Origin: Brasenia schreberi
Lineage: Eukaryota > Streptophyta > Magnoliopsida > Nymphaeales > Cabombaceae
Reading direction: 5' to 3'
DNA length: 64,000 nucleotides
Assembly: GCA_036023115.1 (NCBI GenBank)
Contig: JAYKKT010000076.1
Location: 310,001-374,000, forward strand
The position numbers and the translations under genes were made by a program. This document shows positions 9,811-18,870 of this stretch, piece by piece; the stretch's first letter is position 1, and the number at the start of each line of letters is the position of its first letter. The notes under the pieces were generated by a model. The model was not told where the DNA came from. It saw only the letters and a list, made by a program, of their open reading frames with translations, and did not search any database.

Positions 9811-10744
9811 CAACTTAAACAAAACCCTTCGGAAATGAAATATATACGTACACTTATATATTAGGGGCTGATTAGGCCCGGGTGTGTTCAAAATCGTGCA
9901 CGACTAAGAGAGTGCACGTGTGTGGTTGTGCCAAGCCACGTTATTACAAGCGGGGGGAGACTATGCTCCGTTATTACAACCCCGTATCAAATTGAATTTC
10001 AAGCAAGTGTATGATTAAAGACCGAGTTTAGAAACTTACAAGTAGCTGGTCCGTAGAGGTCTTGCTTGAGCGTGGCCTTGGCTTTGGGCTGCAAACGGGA
10101 GCTCCGCGAAGGTGTGTGACCAAAAGTGCTGGCCGGCTGCAAATGGGGCGCGGGATGGACGCCTCGAAGGGGACCGGTGGCAAGTGGGCGGCGCCTCCAA
10201 GTAGGGAGTTTAGAGTGGCTGACTAAGTGGGTCTTAGGGTCACTAGGTAAGTTAGGGACTTAGGGAAACTGGACCTAAAAGGTGAGCTAGTGGGAAGGCC
10301 AAAGAGGACGCCTAGGGGGAGGTCGGCCGAATGGGAGGTGGTGGCTGAGTAGTGGCCAGCCACTTGGGTTATCCTAGGTTCGGCTAGGCTTAGGTGGTGG
10401 CGGCAAAGAGGCTGAGCTAAGGGGAAGATGGGTGGCTAAGAGTGGAGAGGTGGTAGAGAGTGGTTTTGAGGGAGTTAGGGGAACTTACCGAATGGGAAGG
10501 AGTGGCGGCCAAGGTGGCTGTCGGCTGGTGGAAGATGGGAGAAGGAGAGGGCCCGGCTGAGTGAGGTGGTGGCGTCCGGCTGGTGGGGCAATGATGGTGG
10601 ATGGAAGAGGGAGAGTGGCGGAGCAGGTGGCGGCTGGTGGGGCTGGAGCTGCTGGGAAGACGGGTGAGAGATGGGAGAGGAAGAGGGCCCGGCTGAGTGT
10701 GGAAAGTGGTTCCCACTTGGAAAACCCGTCCACAATGGGGGGGG

Positions 10745-10752
10745 TTTAAATA
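10745..10752 (-). promoter_or_regulatory. Putative TATA box of element A 5' LTR
   Basis: TATTTAAA on the minus strand, in the same place in every family LTR (TATATAAA in fragments F and C). It marks the likely U3/R boundary region. Confidence 0.6.
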
Positions 10753-11978
10753 GGGGATGGGTAGGTCGGTTAGGGCTGGGTTGTGGGTAGTGGTTAGGTG
10801 GTTTAGGTAGGGTAGTATGTAGATAAGGTGGGCTGGATGGGATTGGGCCAGATATTTTAAAACTAGGTGTTTGGGAAAATCGTGGGCTAAGGGTGGTTTA
10901 GGGCTAGGTTAGGTGGTTGGGTTTTAGGGTGAGGTTTAGTGAGCTAGGTTAGGTGGTTTAGGCTAGGTTTAGGCTAGGATTAGGGAAATTAATCTAGGTT
11001 TAGGGAAGGATTAGGGGAGTGGGTTAGGTGATTAGGTCGGGATTAGGCCGGGATTAGGGAAGTGGGTTAGGTGATTAGGTTCAGATTAGGGGTGGATTAG
11101 GGGTTTAGGCTAGGTTTAGGCATTTTGGGTTAGGTTTAGGTGAAGGAGCTCCCTTAGCATGGCCCATAGACCTTGATCATCCCATGTTGGTGCAGCCCTA
11201 GGTTAGGTTTTAGCTAATTACAAGCTTAAACCCACTTAATTAGGCTAAACCACAAGATTAAACCCAAACTTGACACACAAGTCAAGCTTAATACAACACT
11301 CTTGATATTTATCACCCCCACTCTCTCTCATGCCCAATATCCCACGTGAATTTCAAGTGGGCCCCACCTCCATTTATGAGAAGGTGATGTGGGCCATGGA
11401 TATGGATATTGGATTGGATCTCTGGATCCAAATCCAAATCCAAGTCCACATATGGGTTTGGATTGGGATCTGGATATATATGGTCCAGATTCAATCCAAA
11501 CTGAACTCTGACTCCTTCGAGCTGGGTTCGAAACGGACGATTCGTGCGGGGCCTGACAGCATCAGTACTCCGTCTGCGTTGGGTCTTCGCCAACATGGTC
11601 GTCCGCCTCCGTTTCTGCCTTCCGGAGATGACTTCAAATGATATTTTGATAAGAACAGGGTCTTGGACGTTTGAGATCCTGGGGTGTGAATCAGATGCAA
11701 GAGTTGCTGCGCCGGGCTTGACAGGTGCTCCGGTTCCGGGCTCTTCTTGGCTCTCCTGGTCCTGTCTTGATCAGGCCAAGCTACTTCGGGGTTTCAAAAC
11801 ATGTTTTAAAAGGGTTTTCAAAAGCTATATCATATGTTTTTGAAAGATAAAGTTTAAAACATATATACAGGGTTGTTTGGAAGGCTCCTGGGTTTCCAAA
11901 CTCAAAATGGCCCTTTGGGGCTGCTTATATAAAATCAGATGGATTTTGAGAAATTCGTGGGATTTCGGGGTGTTTACA

Positions 11979-13451
11979 GGGTACTAACCGTGCTTGAAGA
12001 GAGGCGGTGGATGGAAGAGAGGAGCCGGGTGGTTGGGATGCGCAGGAGGGAGTTCAGCCGGGAAGAAGGGCAGCGATGTGGGCCTTGGCTGGAGTGGTGG
12101 TGGTGGTTGGCTGTGGGGCAAGTGGAGCAGGATGGGAGTCGGCTGAGTTGGGGAGTGGAGGGCCCGGCTAGTGGAAGGTGGGGCTTCAAGATGAAAAACC
12201 CGCCCCAAAGGGGGGAGGGTTTATATAGGGCTGGGCTAGGTGGGTTAGGGCTGGTTTTGGTGTAGTGGTTAGGTGGTTTAGGTAGGGTGGTGTGGTGATA
12301 AGGTGGGCTGGAAAGGGTAGGGCCAGATATTTTAAATACAAGTGGTTTGGGTAGGTTGTGTGCTAGGGGTGGTTTAGAGGTTTAGGGTTTAGCTAGGTGG
12401 GTTGGTTTTAGGGTGAGGTTTAGTGAGGTAGGTTAGGTGATTAGGCTAGGATTAGGCTAGGTTTAGGGAAATTAACCTAGGTTTAGGGAAGGATTAGGGA
12501 AGTGGGTTAGGTGATTAGGTTGGGATTAGGGAAGTGGGTTAGGTGATTAGGCTCAGATTAGGACTGGATTAGGGTAGAAGGCTAGGGTTAGGTGTTTTGG
12601 GTTAGGTTTAGGTGAAGGAGCTCCCTTTGCATGACCCATAGACCCTAATCATATCATGTTGGTGCAGCCCTAGGTTAGGTTTTGGCTAATTACAAGCTTA
12701 AACCCACTTAATTAGGCTAACCCACATGATTAACCCCAAACTTGACACACAAGTCACGCTTAATTACAACACACACTTGATCTTATCCACCCCCACTCTC
12801 TCTCAAGCCCATAATCCCATGTGAAATTTAAGTGGGCCCCACCTCCATTTATGAGAAGGTGATATGGGCCATGGATATGGATATTGGATTGGATTTTTGA
12901 ATCCAAATCCAAATCTAAATCCATACATGGGTTTGGATTGGGATCTGGATATATATGGTCCAGATCCGATCCAAACTGAACTCTGACTCCTTCGAGCTGT
13001 GTTCGAAATGAACGGTTTGTGCGGGGCCTGACAGCATCAGTACTCCGTCTGCGTTGGGTCTTCGCCAACATGATCGTCCATCTCTGTTTTCACCTTTCGG
13101 AGATGACTTCAAACAATGTTTCGATGATAACAGGGTCTTGGACTTTCGAGATCCTGGGGGTGTGGATTTGATACGAGAGTTGCTGTACCGGGCTTGACAT
13201 GTGCTCCGGTTCTGGGCTCTCCTTAGCTTTTCTGGTCCTGTCTGGATTAGGCCAAGCTGCTTCGGGGTTTCAAAATGTGTTTTAAAAGGTTTTCAAAAAG
13301 CCATATTATATATTTTTGAAATATAAGGTTCAAAACATATATACAGGGGTGTCTGGAAGGCTCTTGGGTTTCCAAACTCAAAATAGCCCTTTGGGGCTGC
13401 TTTTACAAAACCAGATGGATTTGAGAAATTCGTGGGATTTCGGGGTGTTTA
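11979..13451 (-). repeat. LTR fragment F (older, minus strand)
   Basis: Starts mid-LTR at GGGTACTAACCG where element A interrupts it, and runs through a TATA box (12220-12227), the CCTAA-like tract and the GGAT/ATCC cluster to the LTR start GTGTTTA. The last CA is lost and the sequence passes directly into fragment H. It belongs to a subfamily different from A/B in the leader. Confidence 0.82.
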
Positions 13452-13638
13452 AAGACAATGCCGAAGGGAAATGACTTGTAATGGAAATTGCCGAAGGGAA
13501 ATTACCGAAGGGAAATGACTTGTAATGAAAATTGCCGAAAGGGAAATATGTATATAATATATATATGGGCCCTTGCTCGGGTCTTGCAAATAAGAGCGAA
13601 GGCTCAATGTGGGTGCGTGCGAGAATTGAAGTACTACA
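13452..13638 (-). repeat. LTR fragment H, left part
   Basis: Begins at the GACAATGCCGAAGGG minisatellite joined to the end of F, then continues into a 110-bp subrepeat. Element D interrupts it at GAAGTACTACA. It resumes at 32625. Confidence 0.8.
13634..13638. repeat. Target-site duplication of element D, left copy (CTACA)
   Basis: CTACA precedes the first D LTR and is repeated at 32620-32624 after the third LTR. Confidence 0.9.
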
Positions 13639-14440
13639 TGTAAACACCCCAAATCTTCTATATTTCAAAAACTCTCAAAAACACCAGAAAGCTCGTTTGA
13701 GCCAAAACGATGTCCTGTTTTGAAATGTGGAAACAGGTACAGAAGGCAAAAGAAAAGTCCAGGCAAGAAGAGGATTCGAGCCCAGAATTTCAGAAGCCAC
13801 CCCCTGTTCAAAAACGGAAGAAAAAAGAGCCCGTTTGGAGAAAAGCCCGACAGAAGGGTAAAAATGTAATTTGGGTCAAAGAAAAAGCACAAAGCAGCTC
13901 CAAAATGCAGAAAGAAGCCCAGTACCTGAGGAAGTCGACAGAAGTCCGAGACACGTCCCGTCGGAATGAAGAACGGAATCCGTGCGGCAATCTGAGTTCG
14001 ATATCAATAGGAACCGGCTAGAAACCAAAACGGCGGACCGAAACGAACGCCGAAAAAGTCCTGAAAAGCAGAACACCGATTGGAAGAAAGACTTGGGGAA
14101 GACCCAGGACAGAGTTAGGCGTCCGATGAATCGAAGCCCGCTCGAAACTGACGGTGAAAAGCATCAGAAAGGACCAGAAAACCAAGGAGCAGAAAAAAAG
14201 TATGGATTGGGTTTGGATCCAAAAATATCCAGACCCAGATCCAAATTGTGTTTGGATTGGATCTGGATCTCAAAAATCCAAGATCCGAGATCCGAGATCC
14301 AAACCCAAATAAATATTTAGATTGGATCTGGATCTCAAAATATCCGAGATCCGTGATCCAGATCCACATTGAGTTTGGATTGGATCCGGATAGCCAGACC
14401 CAAATCCAAGACCCAATATCCAAGACCCACTTAAAACCTC

Positions 14441-14448
14441 TATAAATA
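14441..14448 (+). promoter_or_regulatory. TATA box, D LTR 1
   Basis: TATAAATA inside ACCTCTATAAATAGAGGT, right after the ATCC-rich U3 segment. Repeated at 22449-22456 and 30456-30463. Confidence 0.72.
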
Positions 14449-14819
14449 GAGGTGCTGGGCTTGAAAAAAAGTAGAGGGGAGGCTCAAAGGGGAGAGGCTT
14501 TCACGTGAAAGCTTGGTGGGTGGAGAGAGAAAGAGAGAGAGAGGGAAGCAAGTCAAGAATAGTGGCTTGACTTTCCCCTTTTCAAGTTTTTTTTTTTTTA
14601 CGTGAAACCTTGTTGGCCAAGGGACTTGAGGAAGCTGCACCAACCAAAGAACGTCTCCTACCTTGGCTGGGAGCATGGCGTGGTGGAGCTTGGCGGCTTG
14701 AGCGGCGGCTTGGAGCGGTGTGGCAACCAAGGTAGGTCCCCTAAGCCCTAACCTAACCCATCTTCCCTAACCTCTCTAGACCACCCATCCTAGCCAAACT
14801 TGCCCCTAAAACCACCACC

Positions 14820-15371
14820 AAAACGGCCAAGTGCTGGCCGTTTTTCACCAAGTCTCCTACCTAAGACCACCACCTAAACACCACCCTAAACAACCTCCCT
14901 AAACCACCTAAAGTTCGGCCAAGTGCTGGCCGAACTTCCCTTTGAAACTACCTAGCTCGAGCCACCTTGGCTCGAGCCTTTTTCCTCCCCCATACTTACC
15001 CAAGTCGACCCAAGACAACCCCGCAACAACCTTGGCCGAACCTTAGAGCAAGTCACTCCTACTCGAGCCACCTTGGCTCGAGTTTCACAAGACCTTAACT
15101 AAGGCCAAGTGCTGGCCGTGTTCCATACTAAAACCATGCCACTCGAGCCACCTTGGCTCTAGTCTCACAAGACCAAACAAAGGTCATGAACCTTGGCCGA
15201 AATCTCAAAACTTTAGCCAACACCTGACCTAGGACCAGCCAACTCTATCCTATACCTAAACCAAGGCCAAATGCTGGCCTAATACCAAGCCTAAACTATA
15301 CCTAAACCAAGACCAAGCGTTGGCCAAATCCCATACAAAAACCCAATCACTCGAGCCAAGGTGACTCGAGT
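14820..15371 (+). other. Array of about nine leader hairpins in D LTR 1
   Basis: Two hairpin types are interspersed. Type 1 is xGGCCA-AGTGC-TGGCCx at 14820-14844, 14911-14937, 15103-15117 and 15264-15280, plus a weak one near 15310. Type 2 is CTCGAGCCA-CCT-TGGCTCGAG at 14955-14977, 15061-15083, 15141-15163 and, with a mismatch, 15349-15371. Outer stem bases change in pairs between copies, which suggests selection on pairing. The array lies downstream of TATA and so in the transcript leader. It recurs in LTRs 2 and 3. Confidence 0.75.
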
Positions 15372-15608
15372 CTTACCTTGCCCAAACCAGCCCCAACTAG
15401 CCCCAAACCCATTGTAGCTTGCAGCTCCCGGAACTCCAAGTCTCTCCAAGCTCTCAAGCTCTCCGGCTTCGCTCCCACATGCCCCGGACTCCATAAGAAG
15501 AAGGCGGATTCGCCCCTTGTACGATCCTAACTCAAAAGGCTGGAAAGTGTAAGTTGATTTTGATATATATCAAATCCCTTTCTATTCAATTTAATTCGTC
15601 ATATGGGG

Positions 15609-15648
15609 TTGTAATAACGGAGCATCGTCTCCCCCCGGATGTAATATA
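15609..15648 (+). other. Conserved TTGTAATAAC block in D LTR 1
   Basis: TTGTAATAAC, a GGAGCAT..TCTCCCCCC core and a second GTAATA form a ~40-bp block also present in the otherwise diverged A/B LTR (39204-39243), where TTGTAATAAC is a direct repeat. A role in 3'-end formation is possible but unproven. Confidence 0.5.
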
Positions 15649-15669
15649 TGTGCAAAACACACACACGTA

Positions 15670-16160
15670 CACTCGAGCCTTTCCGCTCTTATCTGCACAC
15701 TTTTGCACACAAACGGGCCTCAACAACCCATAGGATATAGCCCTATTTATATACATTCAGCTGGGTTTTAAGGTTCAAGTCGTGTGAGTTGTTTTTCATT
15801 TTATACACTCAAAGCACTCACTCACATTGAGCCTTTCCGCTCTTACGTATATATACATATTTCCCTTTCAGTTGGGTTTTAAATTTAAGTTGCGTGAGTT
15901 GCCTTTCAATTTATACACTCAAAGCACTCACTCACATTGAGCCTTCTCGCTCTTATATATATCTATATCTCCCTTCTGCTGCGTTTTACGGTTCAGTTGC
16001 GTGTGTTGCATTTCAATTTATACACAACACCCACGCACACATTGAGCCTTTTCGCTCTTAAGATATAGATATATTTAAATTTCTGCAATTTACATTCAAG
16101 TCGTGTGAGTTGCATTCAATTTGGGTTTTCCCTTCTGCTAAGTCTTTAAATTTCGGGTTT
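15670..16160 (+). repeat. 105-110-bp subrepeats in D LTR 1
   Basis: ATTGAGCC...CGCTCTTA recurs with ATTGA at 15826, 15936 and 16041, plus a degenerate first copy near 15671. Motif and period match the A/B subrepeats. Confidence 0.8.
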
Positions 16161-16405
16161 TACATTCAAGTTGTGTGAGTTGCATCGCATACTCGCCATA
16201 CTCGAGCTAGGTTGCATACCTGCATCGAACAAACCCGAACAAAACGTGCAAACACGCCTAAATGGATAAAATTGAGAGACTTAGGGTCGCCCAAATCAAA
16301 AACTCGCCAAGTGCATGATTTCAAAAGGATTTTCAAACACCTGTTCATTCAAAAATCGATTTTGAGTTTAACTTGTTTTAAACGAAGTCTCTAAGCGTAC
16401 AGACT

Positions 16406-16530
16406 GACCCTTGCGCGTCGGTGCAAGAAGGTCTGCGACGAAAAGATCCCGCTTGCCTACAATTGCCTTTCAAAAAGTCAGATATTTCAAAAACTACTTC
16501 GCTAGTTTGAGTAAGCTAGCTGGCACGCCC
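16406..16530 (+). other. U5 hairpins and PBS-core repeat, D LTR 1
   Basis: GACC-CTTGC...GCAAG-AA-GGTC (16406-16433) is followed by a 9-bp stem at 16501-16520, in which changes relative to A/B leave G-U pairs. Then comes TGGCACGCCC (16521-16530), repeating the first ten bases of the PBS at 16609. Confidence 0.6.
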
Positions 16531-16608
16531 TAAAAGCGAACGTAAGCACGAAAAGGTTCACTTCAGGCCTAAGAACCCGCAAGTGAAAATTTTCTGTGTC
16601 TACAGATT

Positions 16609-16626
16609 TGGCACGCCCGGTGGGAC
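16609..16626 (+). promoter_or_regulatory. Primer-binding site, D copy 1
   Basis: TGGCACGCCCGGTGGGAC, four bases after the LTR end and identical to the block in A and B. Confidence 0.75.
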
Positions 16627-16725
16627 TCAGGACTTAAGTAGACTTCAAACAAACAAGTTACACTCAAATTTTTGAAAAAAAGATATTTTCCAAAAAATCG
16701 TGCGTACTTAGAAAATTTGCAGAAA

Positions 16726-18483
16726 ATGGAGCAAAAGCCAAAATCCTCGTCGAGTAAATCAAAAGAGGTTTCTAAGAAAGCCAAAAAACGAGAAGCAATA
16801 GCTGATATACAGGCGATTTTCAAAGAAAAAATGGATGTTTTAAGCAGGGAGCTTAAAACCCATAAATCCCATAGCAGCTCTTCTCGGGCACACGAAGATC
16901 GTGAAAAGAAAACCGATCTCAAACTCGACGAAGGATGTGAAGTAAAAGGCCAAAACCCAGAAAGGGGCGAGTCCTCCACTCCCACACTTCCAAAATCCTC
17001 GTTCAGTAAATCAAAAGAGGTTTTCAAAACAGCCAAAGAACGAGAAATGCTAGTTGATATATGGGTAACTTTCAAAAAAATGGATGTTTTAAGCAAGGAG
17101 CTTAAAACCCATAAATCCCATAGCAGCTCTTCTCGGGCACATAAAGATTGTGAAAAGAAAACCAAATTCAAAATCGACAAAGGAATTGAGGAAAAAGGCC
17201 AAAACCCAGAAAGGGGCGAGTCCTCCACTCCCACAAATCCAAAATTCGAAAATTCCAAAGAAAATTCGAAAAAAGTTGTTTCTGTTTCAAAAAATCAAAA
17301 AAATCTTGAAAACTTTCAAAAAGACAAAAAAATTGAAAAATCAAACTTTGAAATTTTGAAAAATTCAAGTGAAAGTCCTAAGTCTAGGCACACACACAGA
17401 GTGGGACATGAAACCCGCACCCCACAAAGAGACGAGAATGAAAAACAGGTAGGTTTCGAAAAGGAACGCCTCGTGAAACCCCAGGGGCTCAAAACAGAGT
17501 TACCTGGGAAATCAGCCTGCTCTCACCATGAAAAGGTAGACAAGCCACAAAGAGGTATGCCTGAAACCCATCCTTCTCAAAACTCTCTTCTTCATATAGG
17601 GTCATCACATGCATTGGATAACCCCTCTGCACACACAAACCCACGAAATGTGCCTAGGTTAGAGAATTTTCAAGGTGCGCCAAATATCCCGCACCAGCCA
17701 AAAGAATTTCAAAAACAAAAACAAAAAGAAGTTGAAAAAATGGTAGACATGGAGACCCCTAATGCATGCATCGACATCTTAGGAGCTCATAACCCTGCCA
17801 TAGAAAAACCCACTTCTTCGAGCCTAGTCTTGTACCCTGGAACCAAGATTAGAGCTTTGAAACAAAAAAATCCATCCCTAGGGGCATCACGAGTTGCACC
17901 TAGGGAGCAGGTCAAAAATCTCAAGGGAGCAAGCTTGGCTTCCCTTGAAAAATATGTTTCCCAAACCCAGGACGTGTGGAAACCCAAGTTTTTCACCATC
18001 CTGAAAAATCCAAAGTTTTTCAAAAAACCAAGCCTGGTTTTCTTCGAGAAACATGTTTTCCAAAATAAAGTTGCGTGGAAGCCCAAATCTTCCATTGCCC
18101 CGAAATATCCAAAACTCCTCGAGGGACCAAGCACGGCTTCCCTTGAGAAACAAATCTCCCAAACCAGGGTTGTATGGAAGCCCAAGTCTTCCATCACCCC
18201 AGAATCCAAAATCCCAAAATCGAAAAGGGTATATATCCCCGACATGGACGATTCCATGTTCCAAGGCCATGATTTATATAAAAACTTTTCAAAAAACAAG
18301 AAGTCTTGGAACATGATTCTAAACATGGGATATAAGCCCTACCAGGGCCTGGGAACCCAAAACCAAGGTAGGCTCGAACCTGTCCTACCTCAGGCCAATC
18401 GACAAAAGTATGGATTGGGCTATAGCCCACCCATACCCCCAGAGCCGCCACCTAAGACCATGTGGGTCAAGAGTGCCCTGTAG
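16726..18483 (+). CDS. Gag-like ORF of non-autonomous element D with C-terminal G-patch-like segment, copy 1 (intact)
   Basis: 585 residues from the first in-frame ATG. The Lys/Ser-rich N-terminus has an 84-residue tandem duplication (16738-16989, 16990-17238; KSKEV...MDVLS...SHSSSSRAH). Near residues 403-500 there are three 33-residue repeats (period exactly 99 nt: 17932, 18031, 18130) with VWKPKSS. The C-terminus (about 500-583; DMDDSMFQGHDLY, NMGYKPYQGLG) clearly matches the end of A/B gag-pro. I find no Gag core, zinc knuckle or protease Asp. It may bind RNA or Gag through its basic N-terminus and G-patch, but no function is shown. The intact frame contrasts with the ruined pol relic behind it. 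Confidence 0.78.
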   Translation: MEQKPKSSSSKSKEVSKKAKKREAIADIQAIFKEKMDVLSRELKTHKSHSSSSRAHEDREKKTDLKLDEGCEVKGQNPERGESSTPTLPKSSFSKSKEVFKTAKEREMLVDIWVTFKKMDVLSKELKTHKSHSSSSRAHKDCEKKTKFKIDKGIEEKGQNPERGESSTPTNPKFENSKENSKKVVSVSKNQKNLENFQKDKKIEKSNFEILKNSSESPKSRHTHRVGHETRTPQRDENEKQVGFEKERLVKPQGLKTELPGKSACSHHEKVDKPQRGMPETHPSQNSLLHIGSSHALDNPSAHTNPRNVPRLENFQGAPNIPHQPKEFQKQKQKEVEKMVDMETPNACIDILGAHNPAIEKPTSSSLVLYPGTKIRALKQKNPSLGASRVAPREQVKNLKGASLASLEKYVSQTQDVWKPKFFTILKNPKFFKKPSLVFFEKHVFQNKVAWKPKSSIAPKYPKLLEGPSTASLEKQISQTRVVWKPKSSITPESKIPKSKRVYIPDMDDSMFQGHDLYKNFSKNKKSWNMILNMGYKPYQGLGTQNQGRLEPVLPQANRQKYGLGYSPPIPPEPPPKTMWVKSAL

Positions 18484-18870
18484 AACCTCTAAAACCCAAA
18501 ACCCATGTCTTAGACCTATTAATTAGAGTCTGATTCATGAATGTTTTCTTTGTAGGTTCATGGGAAGATCCCTCCTTTTGAAAAAAGCCAAAAAAATCAG
18601 ATATTTGCCATAAACCAAAAAAAATTGAAAACCCAAAACAAAATCTCAAAAACATTTGGAAAAATGAAAATTCCAAAAAGAAATTTGTTTTAAAGCCTTT
18701 GGCCATGTATAAAGTCCATTTTCGAAAATTGTAAAAATGCTTTTCGAAAATTGTATATAACTCCCAAAAACCAAAAAAAATCCAAAAAGCTTATCTTGAA
18801 CACCTTTTTGTCTAGAGGTTTTTCAAAATGAAAAGCTCGAGAATCACCAAAGCTAGGAGGAATAAAAACC
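18484..18870 (+). other. D copy 1 spacer homologous to gag-pro/pol spacer and pol start
   Basis: Contains TTTCTTTGTAG/GTTCATGG (AG at 18554-18555), matching the candidate acceptor in A/B, followed by an A-rich stretch. There is no ORF of note. Confidence 0.5.

Larger units (their letters stand above)
1..11978 (-). mobile_element. Element A: near-complete autonomous Tat-lineage Ty3/gypsy retrotransposon, left LTR cut by window edge
   Basis: On the minus strand the order is 5' LTR (8550-11978), PBS block, gag-pro, pol, 3' noncoding region, polypurine tract, 3' LTR (1-563, truncated by the window). LTR ends are TGTAAACA...GTCTACA. Pol has two RNase H domains and no chromodomain, which is typical of Tat. 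The base after the 5' LTR opens with GGGTA, the expected target duplication, but its partner lies outside the window. A interrupts an older LTR (F). Both ORFs are open, although RT has a cluster of unusual substitutions and gag-pro ends early. Confidence 0.93.
8550..11978 (-). repeat. 5' LTR of element A (complete, 3429 bp)
   Basis: Bounded by TGTAGACGCG at the left and TGTTTACA at the right (reverse-complement LTR ends). Read on the minus strand it contains U3 with a GGAT/ATCC inverted-repeat cluster (about 11390-11510), a CCTAA-rich degenerate tract (10880-11150), a TATA box (10745-10752), a G/C-rich leader, 110-bp subrepeats (about 9200-9810), a 14-bp minisatellite and U5 hairpins. Confidence 0.93.
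13639..16604 (+). repeat. D LTR 1 (2966 bp)
   Basis: TGTAAACACCCC...GTGTCTACA. Contains a GGAT/ATCC-rich U3 (14200-14420), TATA box, a GA-rich and a T-rich tract (14520-14600), a leader hairpin array (14820-15371), subrepeats of 105-110 bp (15670-16160) and U5 hairpins. It differs from LTRs 2 and 3 at several sites where those two agree. Confidence 0.93.

Noticed and set aside
10417..10749. Overlapping Pro/Ser/His-rich ORFs in LTR leaders (also 33795-34166, 35963-36454, 38434-38766, 49710-50042, 63001-63363)
   Set aside because: They are low-complexity translations of C/T-rich leader DNA in several frames on both strands, which is expected by composition.
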